From CAVPNY01 sp963706905 (GTDB taxonomy: Bacteria > Chloroflexota > Anaerolineae > Anaerolineales > UBA4823), in the NCBI GenBank assembly GCA_963706905.1, contig CAVPNY010000027.1, positions 1 to 19,704 of the forward strand: 19,704 nucleotides of DNA, written 5' to 3'. Every line of letters begins with the position of its first letter. Within the stretch, counting starts at the first letter, position 1. The notes beneath the pieces were generated by a model, which saw only the letters and a list, made by a program, of their open reading frames with translations, ran no database searches and was not told the DNA's origin. Below, piece after piece: positions 8,736-17,037 of the stretch. The translations under genes and the position numbers were made by a program.

Positions 8736-9749
8736 ATGAACTGGGAACTACGACACGAAATACTCCAATTCTCCCATTACTGGCCGCTGACATTCCTGGC
8801 CTTCTTGGTGGGTAGCCTGGTTGCCATTGGGATCTCTTACTTTATCCCTGTGCCATACCGGGCTGAGGCCGGGCTTTCCGTGACCTTCAACCTGGACATC
8901 GCCCCGCGCAACCCCGACGATTTCAAGAACTGGTACCTGGAACAGCTGGACGTTTTCATTTTCTCCGATCCCGTTATCGACAAAGCGTTATCCAGCCTGC
9001 GCATGCAGGACCCGTATTGGGAGACAGTAACCCTGGACGGCTTGCGCTCCTCGCTGCATGCCTACTGGCGCAGTGCCGGGCAGTGGCGGCTTGTAGCCGA
9101 AGCGCCGGAAGCAGCGCGGGCTGACTTAATGGTCAAAGCCTGGGAAGACGCCGTGCTCGCCAGCACAGCCGCAGCCACAGCCCAGGCTACTCAGATGCAA
9201 GATTTAACCCACCAGTACAACCACATCGTGCAGTTAGAAGCTGCTGCCGGCACACGCTCCCAGGAGCTTACCCAGTCCAGGCAGGCATTACAAGCCTGGC
9301 TGGCTACCCAGGGACAGGCCGGCTCACAAGCGCCCCTGGATACGCTCCAGCGTTGGCAAATCCTCGCTGCGGCGGGGCGCGTGGTTGATCTGAACCCAAC
9401 CGAGCAGATCTTGCTCGAAACCGTCCCCGCGACCGATGCCCCTGCCAGTGCTTATCTCGAATGGGTGAATAAGGTGCTGGCTTCTCTGGACCTCAGCCTG
9501 GCTACCCTGCAGGCCCAGGAGGCAGATCTGACCAGCCAGAGCGAAGCCATCAGCCGGAACTGGAATGATGCCCTCAACCAGGCTGGCGGTCTTTCTGCCC
9601 ACCTTGTCGTTGAAGCGCTGCCAGGGGCAGATCAACCCGCCAAACCGGTGCGCACCACAGCCGCAGCGGCGCTGATCGGCGGGATTGTGGGTGTGCTGGC
9701 CTGGGTGTTATTCTGGCTTGCCCGCCCACGGAGCAAGACCCAGGTATGA
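8736..9749 (+). CDS. Wzz-like polysaccharide chain-length determinant
   Basis: The 337-residue protein has the two-helix topology of polysaccharide co-polymerases. Membrane helix 1 is at about residues 17-37 (LTFLAFLVGSLVAIGISYFI) and is followed by PVPYRAEAGLSV, the usual start of the external Wzz domain. A helical, Gln/Ala-rich, coiled-coil-like central region spans about 140-290, and membrane helix 2 lies near 306-327. There is no Walker A tyrosine-kinase domain, so it is a stand-alone chain-length regulator or export scaffold. A 152-nt gap separates it from the GT2 gene, so it may have its own promoter, although no convincing boxes or Shine-Dalgarno were seen. Its stop overlaps the start of the next gene (ATGA), which fits joint control of glycan polymerisation. 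Confidence 0.72.
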   Translation: MNWELRHEILQFSHYWPLTFLAFLVGSLVAIGISYFIPVPYRAEAGLSVTFNLDIAPRNPDDFKNWYLEQLDVFIFSDPVIDKALSSLRMQDPYWETVTLDGLRSSLHAYWRSAGQWRLVAEAPEAARADLMVKAWEDAVLASTAAATAQATQMQDLTHQYNHIVQLEAAAGTRSQELTQSRQALQAWLATQGQAGSQAPLDTLQRWQILAAAGRVVDLNPTEQILLETVPATDAPASAYLEWVNKVLASLDLSLATLQAQEADLTSQSEAISRNWNDALNQAGGLSAHLVVEALPGADQPAKPVRTTAAAALIGGIVGVLAWVLFWLARPRSKTQV

Positions 9750-11242
9750 CCAGCGCACCTGTCCGGTTTGATTGGGGGCGCCTCCTCAACCAGCTCCAAC
9801 ACATCGCCTGGGCGCTCTTTCTCATCACCTTGCCAGTGACCAGTTTCCCTTATCTCCCACAGGTCATCGGCGGGACGGCTCTCGTACGCCCCCTGGCGAT
9901 TTATCCGCTGCTCGTGTTGCTCATCATCGCAACCCTTCCCCGCTTGATAACTGGTGCAGTTCCACGCACGATTTACACTTTTCTGCCATTCGTCCTGATT
10001 GCCCTGATCGCCTCCTTGCTCTCCCTGTTGAAGGGCATCGAGCCCATGCTCGGCGTAACCGTCTCAGATCGAATTCTCCGCGCCCTCCTGACCCTGGGGA
10101 TCGGAAGCGCCATCTACCTGACTGTGGCTATCTTGCCACGCACGCCAGACGAGCTGCGCGCCTCCTTGCGCTGGTTGTACGCCGGTTTCACTGCAGCGCT
10201 CGCCTGGGGAACGCTGCAGGTGGCTTATGTGATCCATTTCGATCCGGATTACTATCACTTCCTGATGAAATTGCAGGCATACATCTCCACCCGCAAGATC
10301 TTCTTGAACCGCGTCTCCGGCATGACCTATGAGCCGAACTGGTTCGCGGAGCAGATCAGCTTTTTACTCATCCCCTGGCTTCTGGCGTCTGTTCTATCCG
10401 GGTATAGCGCCTTCAACTGGCGCTGGCGCAAGCTGACGCTGGAATGGCTCTTACTGGGTTGGTCCATCCTCGTCCTTGTCTTCACCTTCTCGCGCGCCGG
10501 GTTGATCAATCTGGTCTTATTGCTCTTCCTGGGTGTGGTTTTCTTTCGCGTCCGGAAAGTCCATAAAGCAGCCAGACCACATTCCCGGCTGGCATCTTGG
10601 GGCAGACGCCTGCTGGAAGCTGCCCTGGTTATGGCGCTCTTTATCGGCGTGGTGTTCGCTGCCAGCACGCGCAACGATTTTTTTGCCCGCATCTGGGGAT
10701 ATTGGAACGCTGTCGAAGAACGGACTCTGGCAGATTATTTCAATTACCTGGGTTTTGGGGCGCGCTTTATGTACGCTGAAGCCGCCTACAATACCTACGC
10801 CGCCAACCCAGTGCTGGGTGTAGGCCTGGGCAACTACGCCTTCTACTTCGAAAAAATGCTGCCCGACGAGTTCCTGGCGCGCACCCCGGAGGTGCTGCGC
10901 ATCCTCACACCTGAGGTCGGGCGCAATCGCCTGATCACTCCAAAAAATCTGTATTTTCGCATCCTGGCAGAAACCGGCTTGCTCGGCATGGCAGCCTTCA
11001 CTGCGTTTTTAATCGCTGTGCTAGGCTGCGCCCTATTTCTCTGGTTTTCCATGGATCGGCAACAACGCTTTTGGGGAGCAGCAGGCTTGCTGGGGTTTTG
11101 TGTTTTCCTGGTATCCGGGTTCTCCTTCGATTCTCTTGCCATTCCCAACATGTGGGTTGTCTTTGGCCTGATAACTGCCGCCGCCTGGGTTTACGCCAGG
11201 CAGGATGACCCCGCATCCGATACCGTTATGATTAAAGGTTAA
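9746..11242 (+). CDS. O-antigen ligase/polymerase family membrane protein
   Basis: This 498-residue protein has roughly a dozen hydrophobic helices and one larger external loop (about residues 320-400) containing FGARFMYAEAAYNTYAANPVLGVGLGNYAFYFEKMLP. The N-P-hLGVGLGNY pattern is characteristic of the Wzy/WaaL-type family. RVSGMTYEPNWFAEQ (about 190-204) and FTFSRAGLINL (about 247-257) are also typical of the family. Such proteins polymerise or ligate undecaprenyl-linked glycans on the outer face of the membrane. The ATG overlaps the wzz-like stop by 4 nt (ATGA), a translational-coupling arrangement. Ligase and polymerase cannot be told apart by sequence; polymerase is favoured by the adjacent Wzz-like gene. 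Confidence 0.8.
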   Translation: MTSAPVRFDWGRLLNQLQHIAWALFLITLPVTSFPYLPQVIGGTALVRPLAIYPLLVLLIIATLPRLITGAVPRTIYTFLPFVLIALIASLLSLLKGIEPMLGVTVSDRILRALLTLGIGSAIYLTVAILPRTPDELRASLRWLYAGFTAALAWGTLQVAYVIHFDPDYYHFLMKLQAYISTRKIFLNRVSGMTYEPNWFAEQISFLLIPWLLASVLSGYSAFNWRWRKLTLEWLLLGWSILVLVFTFSRAGLINLVLLLFLGVVFFRVRKVHKAARPHSRLASWGRRLLEAALVMALFIGVVFAASTRNDFFARIWGYWNAVEERTLADYFNYLGFGARFMYAEAAYNTYAANPVLGVGLGNYAFYFEKMLPDEFLARTPEVLRILTPEVGRNRLITPKNLYFRILAETGLLGMAAFTAFLIAVLGCALFLWFSMDRQQRFWGAAGLLGFCVFLVSGFSFDSLAIPNMWVVFGLITAAAWVYARQDDPASDTVMIKG

Positions 11243-11244
11243 AA

Positions 11245-13329
11245 ATGGACCGTCCTGTACTCGTCACTATCATCATTGTCGCCCTTGTTTTCTTGTTGTT
11301 ATGCTGCCTGTGTCTGGCTGTTGTCCTGGTGGGTGGCGCTCTCTTTTCCTGGAATCTCCAATTGCCACCCCAGACGGAGTTTAGCTGGAATAGCGAGGCA
11401 TCTGCCACACCGGTCGTCGTGCGCCCATCGCCCCAGGCGACTTTACCGGCTGAACCCTCCCAGGAGAGCGACCCCAACAGTGGCACTGTCGATGCCATCC
11501 CACCGGTTGAGGTGGATGGCGCGCATGAGACGCTCGAAACCCTCACCGACACCACCGTCCCCATCAACGATCCCTACAGCATCACCGAACGCCTGGAAGG
11601 CAAGCAGGATATACCGCCCACTCTCGATCCGCCCATTGCTCCATTCCAGCTGGGGGCCAAAAAATCATTTTGGGCATCCAATACCGATACAAATGAGAAC
11701 TTCCAGGTTCCGGCAACTCTGCGCTACATCACCGACCATTCTTATTTTTGGATCGAAGATGGCCTGTCTTACAAAGAGAAAGACCTCCGCGACCTGGCAG
11801 AGACTTTCGAACAACAGATCTATCCGACAAACCGCGAGTTCTTCGGCAGCGAATGGACTCCCGGCGTAGATGGCGATCAACACATCTATATCCTCTACAC
11901 CACAGGGTTGGGCGGGAACGTGGCAGGCTATTTCTCATCCATGGATAGCATGAACCCGCTGGTCCAGGAATACTCCAACGGTCACGAGATGTTTGTCTTC
12001 AATGCCGACAACACCGACCTGGGAGAAGAATATACCTACGGCGTGCTGGCGCACGAATTCCAGCACATGATCCACTGGTATAGAGACCGCAATGAAACCT
12101 CCTGGCTAAATGAGGGTTTTTCCGACCTGGCTATGTTTTTGAACAACTACAATATCGGCGGACACGATTACCTGTATGCTGCTGACCCTGATCTGCAGCT
12201 CAACGATTGGCCCAATGACCAGAGCCAGACCACACCTCATTACGGCGCTTCCTTCCTCTTCTTGAATTATTTCCTGGACCGGTTTGGAGAAGAAGCCACC
12301 CAGGCACTGGTTGCTAACGCAGATAACGGCATGGATAGCATCGACTTGGTGCTACAAGAGATGAACATTACCGATCCTCTCAGCGGCATGACAGTCCGCG
12401 CCGACGATGTCTTTGCCGATTGGGTGGTCACCAATTACCTGAACGATCCAGACGTGGCTGACGGTCGCTATACCTATAGCGATTACCCGCAAGCCCCCCA
12501 ATTCTCGGAGACTGAGACCATTCGCAATTGTGAACCCGGTTTGGAAACCCGCGATGTCCACCAGTACGGCGTAGATTATATCCGTATCAAGTGCCGGGGC
12601 AGCGCTACCCTGACAATCGAGGGCTCAACCCAGGTGCCTGTCCTGCCCGCCGATCCGTATTCGGGCAGCTATGCCTTCTGGTCTAATAAGGGCGATGAGT
12701 CCGACATCACCCTGACGCACACGTTCGACTTCACCGGGCAATCCGCACCGCTCACCCTCTCCTACCACACCTGGTATGACATTGAGGAAGACTTCGATTA
12801 TGTTTACCTGGAGGCCTCGCTGGATGGGGAGAGCTGGCAGATCATCAGCACGCCCTCCGGCACGCCGGAAGACCCAACCGGAAACAATTACGGCTGGGGT
12901 TACACCGGCTTGAGTGGCGGGGGTCCACAATGGATCCAGGAAGAAGTCGATCTATCCGATTACGCCGGAAAGCAGGTGCAGCTCCGGTTCGAGTACATCA
13001 CCGATGCAGCTGTCAACGGCGAAGGCTTCCTGCTGGACGATATCTCCATCCCGGAGATCGGATATTTTAGTGATTTCGAGAACGATGCTGGCGGCTGGGA
13101 AGCCGATGGATGGGTGCGCATTCAGAACGTACTGCCCCAGATCTTCCAGCTGAGCCTGATCAAACAGGGCGATACGACGGTTGTCGAAGACATCCCGCTC
13201 ACGGCTGACAATACGGCGGAAATCCCGCTGGAGTTCGGTAATGGCGTCGACGAGATCACCCTGGTGGTCTCCGGCACAACTCGCTTTACCCGGCAGACAG
13301 CTGCTTACCGCTTCGACTTTGCACCCTGA
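11245..13329 (+). CDS. Membrane-anchored gluzincin metalloprotease with IIA-like C-terminus
   Basis: The 694-residue protein has an N-terminal membrane anchor (about residues 6-35), a Pro/Thr/Ser-rich spacer to about 110, then a peptidase domain. The zinc motif is H270-E-F-Q-H274, followed 16 residues later by E290 within WLNEGFSDLA, matching the gluzincin pattern HExxH...NEG. The HEFQHMIHW context resembles family M30 (hyicolysin) and immune-inhibitor-A-like (M6) proteins. After residue 470 comes a beta-sandwich with AFWSNKGDESD, LSYHTWYDIEEDFDYVYLEAS and VQLRFEY, as in the immune inhibitor A C-terminus, and a last segment from about 608. It probably cleaves proteins outside the cell. It starts 2 nt after the polymerase stop, with AAAGG as Shine-Dalgarno, so it belongs to the operon. 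Substrate unknown; M6 versus M30 not settled. Confidence 0.82.
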   Translation: MDRPVLVTIIIVALVFLLLCCLCLAVVLVGGALFSWNLQLPPQTEFSWNSEASATPVVVRPSPQATLPAEPSQESDPNSGTVDAIPPVEVDGAHETLETLTDTTVPINDPYSITERLEGKQDIPPTLDPPIAPFQLGAKKSFWASNTDTNENFQVPATLRYITDHSYFWIEDGLSYKEKDLRDLAETFEQQIYPTNREFFGSEWTPGVDGDQHIYILYTTGLGGNVAGYFSSMDSMNPLVQEYSNGHEMFVFNADNTDLGEEYTYGVLAHEFQHMIHWYRDRNETSWLNEGFSDLAMFLNNYNIGGHDYLYAADPDLQLNDWPNDQSQTTPHYGASFLFLNYFLDRFGEEATQALVANADNGMDSIDLVLQEMNITDPLSGMTVRADDVFADWVVTNYLNDPDVADGRYTYSDYPQAPQFSETETIRNCEPGLETRDVHQYGVDYIRIKCRGSATLTIEGSTQVPVLPADPYSGSYAFWSNKGDESDITLTHTFDFTGQSAPLTLSYHTWYDIEEDFDYVYLEASLDGESWQIISTPSGTPEDPTGNNYGWGYTGLSGGGPQWIQEEVDLSDYAGKQVQLRFEYITDAAVNGEGFLLDDISIPEIGYFSDFENDAGGWEADGWVRIQNVLPQIFQLSLIKQGDTTVVEDIPLTADNTAEIPLEFGNGVDEITLVVSGTTRFTRQTAAYRFDFAP

Positions 13330-13394
13330 GGTCGGTGATGCAGAGAAAAGCGGGGCTTCTCCCCTAGCGTCCGTAGAGTAGCGGATCACAGCGA

Positions 13395-13448
13395 GGGCTG
13401 TTCAAAACAGGGCAGTTTAGAATACCGCCCTTTTGAACAGCCCCTTTT
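13395..13448. terminator. Terminator between convergent operons
   Basis: GGGCTGTTCAAAA (13395-13407) is perfectly complementary to TTTTGAACAGCCC (13431-13443). The inner bases GGGC and GCCC extend the stem, and TTTT follows at 13445-13448. It ends the polysaccharide/protease operon on the plus strand. The A-rich, T-rich symmetry means it could also stop the tsaC transcript from the other side. Confidence 0.75.
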
Positions 13449-13494
13449 GTGTTTAATCAGATTGTCTCGACCGGTAAGATAACTGCCAATTAAA

Positions 13495-13546
13495 TCAAAC
13501 TGCGCTCAGAAGCAGTCCTGGCAACTTTTCCCGAGCGCAGATTTGA
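13495..13546. repeat. Imperfect inverted repeat, unknown role
   Basis: TCAAACTGCGCTC (13495-13507) pairs with GAGCGCAG-A-TTTGA (13533-13546), 13 bp with one bulged A and a 25-nt loop. No U-tract follows. It may be a second convergent-end structure or part of a small RNA. Confidence 0.4.
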
Positions 13547-13654
13547 GTGAGGAGAATGCAACTATCATTATACGGATGTACCTGAAGGGAGCATGAACCT
13601 TAGATAAAAGCTCTGTGAGAGATTTTCTTTCCTGAAGCACCGTCAGGTGAGCGC

Positions 13655-14260
13655 CTAAATCAGGTCTTCCAGGGAAATCAGTCCTTGCCTCAAAATGACC
13701 GGGACGTGACCGCTGCAATCCACCACCGTGGATGATATCCGTCCCGGAGTTTGTCCTCCATCCAGTATCAACTCGATACGCCCACCAAGCTGTGCCACCA
13801 CTTCCTGGGCAGTCACTGAGCTGGATTCTCCCGAGCGATTGGCAGACGTGACCGCCAGCGGACCCGTAACCCGCAATAGCGCCAGGGCCACCGGGTGGTC
13901 GGGCATGCGCACGCCGATCGTGGCGTGCAAGGAGAGCTCCGCAGGCAGATCCGGGTGCTTGGGCACAACCAACGTCAGCGGTCCAGGCCAGAATCTATCC
14001 GCCAGGCGCCTGGCCATCGGACTGACCGACATTGCCACCCAACCAAGTTCATCTGGGCTGCTGAGCAACACCGGGATCGCCTTGACAGCCTCGCGACCCT
14101 TAACGGCATAGAGCGCCTGGATGCTCTCCGGTAGCTGGATCAAGGCTCCCAGCCCGTACACCGTGTCGGTTGGCAAAGCCACCATCCCGCCTGTCTGCAG
14201 CGTTGCCAGGGCACGGCCCAACGCTTGCGGATCAGTTGACGATAGCACTTGCGTATCCAC
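13655..14260 (-). CDS. tsaC: L-threonylcarbamoyladenylate synthase (YrdC/Sua5 family)
   Basis: This enzyme makes threonylcarbamoyl-AMP from threonine, bicarbonate and ATP, the first step of the t6A37 modification of ANN-decoding tRNAs. The 201-residue length fits the short TsaC/YrdC form without the extra Sua5 domain. Key features are PTDTVYGLG (30-38), K54-G-R56 with K60 in the nucleotide-binding cleft, FWPGPLTLV (90-98), IGVRMP, and TSAN (138-141) with the SxN pair S139/N141, then STVVD. The start is a GTG at 14258-14260 with only a weak Shine-Dalgarno. It lies 20 nt downstream of rimO on the same strand, so the two translation-related modification genes probably share a transcript. It is the last gene before the convergent terminator. 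Confidence 0.93.
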   Translation of the reverse strand: MDTQVLSSTDPQALGRALATLQTGGMVALPTDTVYGLGALIQLPESIQALYAVKGREAVKAIPVLLSSPDELGWVAMSVSPMARRLADRFWPGPLTLVVPKHPDLPAELSLHATIGVRMPDHPVALALLRVTGPLAVTSANRSGESSSVTAQEVVAQLGGRIELILDGGQTPGRISSTVVDCSGHVPVILRQGLISLEDLI

Positions 14261-14280
14261 TTTCTTAATCCCACCAACCC

Positions 14281-15666
14281 TTACAGCACCACCAGACGGC
14301 TGGTTTCCGGCGTCCCGCTCAAGTCGTAGGACATCGCCCCGGTGATACGCACCGCGGCCATCTCGCCTACCGGCAGGTCGCCTTCAATGATCACCATCCC
14401 GTCGATCTCCGGGGCGTCACGATAGCTACGCCCCAGCGAGATCTTCTCACCGCCACGCCGTACGCCCGGCTGAGATTCAAGCTCGCCCTGCCCTTCAACC
14501 AGCACATCCAGCCGGCGACCCACCAGCGCCTGGTTCTTCTGCAGCGAGATGCCCTGCTGTAACGCCATCAGCCTCTCCCAACGCTCCTGCTTTACTTCCG
14601 CCGGCACCGGATCGCCAAGCGGCTCGCTGGTTGTGCCCGTCTCGAATGAGAACTGGAAAGCCCCCACCCGGTCGAAGCGCACTTCCTGGATGAAATCCAG
14701 CAAGGTCTGAAACTCTTCTTCTGTCTCACCAGGGTAACCTACGATGAAGGTGGTACGCAAAGCCAGGTCTGGCATGGCAGAGCGCATCTTAGCAAGCGTG
14801 GCGTGCACCCACTCGATATTTGCCGGGCGGCGCATGCGACGCAGTGCCGCCGGGTGTGCGTGTTGCAGCGGCATATCCAGGTAAGGGACGATCTGCTTGT
14901 GGGTTGCCATCACCTCGATCAGCCGGTCGGTGACATAACCTGGGTACGCATACATAATGCGCAGCCAGTCCACATCTGGCGCCGCCTGCACCAGTGAGGC
15001 CAGGAGCTGCGCCAACCCATCCTTCATCCCCAGGTCATGACCATAGTCGGTGGTATCCTGGGCGATCAGCACGATCTCGCGCACGTCCATATCTTGCAGC
15101 GCCCGTGCCTCCGCGAGGATAGTTTCAGGCGGGCGGCTGACTGCAGTGCCTTTGATCAAGGGGATGGCGCAGAAAGTGCAGGGGCGGCGGCAACCGTCGG
15201 CGATTTTGAGGTATGCGCTGGCACCCTGCACTGCCGCCCGCAGTGTCTGCCGCTCATCGCTGCCGACCGTCTCGTCCACGGGCAGGTGATACAACGGCTC
15301 GGGATGGGCTCCTTCACGCAGCCCCTGCACAACCTCAACAATATCCATCCAACGGCGAGTCCCCAGAATGCCATCGATGCCAGGAACCTGCCGACACACC
15401 TCAGCTCCGTAGCGCTGTGTCAGGCAGCCGGCGGCGATCAGAGTTTGCCCCTTGCGCTTGCGGGCTGCCAGCTCTCCCAGCATCCGCAGCAATTCCTCTT
15501 TCGCCGGACCAATGAACCCGCATGTATTGACAATCAATACTTCGGCTCGTTCCGGTGCTTCCAGCGCCCGGTAGCCCGAGCGCTCTAACAACTGTGCCAT
15601 CAACTCTGAGTCGACGCTGTTCTTCGCACAACCTAACGATACTAAGTGAAAAGTCTTGGGCTTCAT
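14281..15666 (-). CDS. rimO: Ribosomal protein S12 methylthiotransferase RimO
   Basis: RimO is a radical-SAM enzyme that adds a methylthio group to an Asp of ribosomal protein S12. With the start used here the protein has 461 residues. The N-terminal UPF0004 domain carries three cysteines for one Fe-S cluster (C13, C49, C81) within SLGCAKNSVDSE, the signature that separates RimO from MiaB. The radical-SAM cluster is C159-RRP-C163-TF-C166. TTFIVGYPGETEEEF lies in the barrel, and the C-terminal part is a TRAM domain ending in the AVRITGAMSYDL region. The ATG at 15666 is preferred (GGA about 9 nt upstream) over a TTG two codons earlier at 15672, which sits directly on that GGA. It starts 18 nt after the RodZ-like stop, so it is in the same operon. 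Confidence 0.95.
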   Translation of the reverse strand: MKPKTFHLVSLGCAKNSVDSELMAQLLERSGYRALEAPERAEVLIVNTCGFIGPAKEELLRMLGELAARKRKGQTLIAAGCLTQRYGAEVCRQVPGIDGILGTRRWMDIVEVVQGLREGAHPEPLYHLPVDETVGSDERQTLRAAVQGASAYLKIADGCRRPCTFCAIPLIKGTAVSRPPETILAEARALQDMDVREIVLIAQDTTDYGHDLGMKDGLAQLLASLVQAAPDVDWLRIMYAYPGYVTDRLIEVMATHKQIVPYLDMPLQHAHPAALRRMRRPANIEWVHATLAKMRSAMPDLALRTTFIVGYPGETEEEFQTLLDFIQEVRFDRVGAFQFSFETGTTSEPLGDPVPAEVKQERWERLMALQQGISLQKNQALVGRRLDVLVEGQGELESQPGVRRGGEKISLGRSYRDAPEIDGMVIIEGDLPVGEMAAVRITGAMSYDLSGTPETSRLVVL

Positions 15667-15684
15667 AGTCAATCCAAATAACGA

Positions 15685-16908
15685 TTAAGGTACCGGCGTC
15701 ACGCCTGGAGTGCCGGCGAAGCGAGGTGTTGTCGTCGGCGAAAGAGTGATCGTCGGCGTAGGCGTCTGGATGCCGTCCAGCGTAAAGACCAGGTTAACCA
15801 CCTCGCCCGCCTGTCCGAGCGACCCGAGGTCTTGCTGGTTGAAAAAGACCTGCAGCGCATCGCCGTCGCCGGTTGTTAGCTCCACACGCTCTTCCCCGGT
15901 ATAAGCGTAGGCGCTGCCCGGAAGAATGCGCCCATCAAACTCGACCTCACCATCTACCAGTACACGCATCCAGGCGCGATGGCGCGCAGTTACATACACC
16001 TGCACGCCACTGGTGGGCGTTCCCGCCACCGCTAAGGGCTCGCCGGTGCCCGTGGGCTGCACTGGTGCCGGGATACCCGCTGCGGGCAGAGTCAGTGTGG
16101 GTGGCAAAGGCGTTGGCGTCAGCGTTTCGGTAGCAGTCGCCAGCAGGACCTCAGCAATGGAAGGTGCCGTGGGCGCTGCCTGCTGCCCGGATTGAATGGT
16201 AAAAATACGGATGGCTACCCAGATGGAAGAGGCTGCCAGGAAGATCACCAGCACCGCGCCGATGATCAGCTCACTCGATATTGTACGTTGCAGCCGTGTT
16301 GGCGTGCGCAATTCCCGCCGGCTGGTCTGGGGGAGATTTTCTGCCCGCGCCGCTTGCTTCACTGCCAGGCGGGCCTGCAACCCATCCGCGAAGCGCAACA
16401 AGAGCGGCTCAGGATCGAGCCCCAGAAAAACGGCGTAATTGTTCAACATGCCTCGCCCTTGCACCGGCGAAGGCAGACCATCAAGATTTCCTGCCTCCAG
16501 CAATTCGAGGTAATGGATGCGCAGGTGAGTGTGACGTACCACATCTTCCAGCGAGAAACCAAGCAGCTCGCGCTGATCTTTCAGCTTCTGCCCGATCTCG
16601 GCAAATGCCTGGCTGGCGGCTCCCGCCTGGTTTGTTGAGAGCTCGACGGATTCGGGTGCAGGCGGTGGTGTTGCGACTGCTTCGGCCTGCCCGGCGGCGA
16701 GCAGGGTGCCAGAATCCAGGCCCAGGAAGCTGGCGTATGCCCGCAGAAAGCCACGCGCCTGCACATCAGAAGGCATGGCGGCAAAATCCCCGTCCTCCAG
16801 CGCCTGGATATAGCGCACGCGGATATGCGTAGCCTGAGCGACCTGCTCCAGGGAGAGCTGGCGCGTCTCCCGCGCCTGGCGTAGCTGTTGGCCGATAGCT
16901 TCACTCAT
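15685..16908 (-). CDS. RodZ-like membrane protein with two HTH domains
   Basis: From ATG 16908 the protein is 407 residues long. It has two related helix-turn-helix (HTH_25/XRE) domains at about 4-66 and 104-166. They share the frame IGQ.L...R...SLE.V...TH.R..Y...LE.G....P..VQ.RG.L..YA.FLGLD. A basic stretch and a single membrane helix at about 213-236 follow, then a Thr/Pro-rich external linker and a DUF4115-type beta domain (about 285-380: VTARHRAWMRVLVDGEVEFDG ... LGSLGQAGEVVNLVF). A second Thr/Pro tail ends the protein. RodZ proteins link MreB to cell-wall elongation; no mreB is visible here. A TTG at 16929 would add seven residues, but AGGA lies 10 nt before the ATG, which favours the shorter form. 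It heads the rodZ-like/rimO/tsaC operon. Confidence 0.85.
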   Translation of the reverse strand: MSEAIGQQLRQARETRQLSLEQVAQATHIRVRYIQALEDGDFAAMPSDVQARGFLRAYASFLGLDSGTLLAAGQAEAVATPPPAPESVELSTNQAGAASQAFAEIGQKLKDQRELLGFSLEDVVRHTHLRIHYLELLEAGNLDGLPSPVQGRGMLNNYAVFLGLDPEPLLLRFADGLQARLAVKQAARAENLPQTSRRELRTPTRLQRTISSELIIGAVLVIFLAASSIWVAIRIFTIQSGQQAAPTAPSIAEVLLATATETLTPTPLPPTLTLPAAGIPAPVQPTGTGEPLAVAGTPTSGVQVYVTARHRAWMRVLVDGEVEFDGRILPGSAYAYTGEERVELTTGDGDALQVFFNQQDLGSLGQAGEVVNLVFTLDGIQTPTPTITLSPTTTPRFAGTPGVTPVP

Positions 16909-16934
16909 GAGACAGAAATCCTGTGACAATTAAA

Positions 16935-16976
16935 AGGGGCGGGGTTACCTTCTCATTGACAGGGAACCCCGCCCCT
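16935..16976 (-). terminator. Intrinsic terminator after rplI
   Basis: AGGGGCGGGGTT (16935-16946) and AACCCCGCCCCT (16965-16976) form a perfect 12-bp stem with an 18-nt loop. Read on the minus strand it is followed by TTTTAATT. It separates rplI from the RodZ-like gene, so the latter needs its own promoter or read-through. Confidence 0.8.
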
Positions 16977-17037
16977 GAACCGGGCCGGAATGGATCGATT
17001 GAGGGACGAGGTTCTCCCGCCCGATGTCCTGCAGGTA

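Larger units (their letters stand above)
13330..13654. other. Intergenic stretch between convergent operons
   Basis: No gene is supported here. It contains a small GGGG-CTTCT-CCCC hairpin near 13355, the strong inverted-repeat terminator at 13395-13448, and a second inverted repeat at 13495-13546. A possible 70-residue minus-strand frame covering part of it runs into tsaC and has no recognisable content. Confidence 0.6.

Noticed and set aside
15037..15588. A 183-codon plus-strand frame
   Set aside because: It is antisense to rimO, whose Fe-S cysteine motifs leave no doubt about the coding strand.
16909..16929. TTG at 16929 as the start of the RodZ-like protein
   Set aside because: The ATG at 16908 has AGGA 10 nt upstream and begins at the family-typical position just before the HTH.
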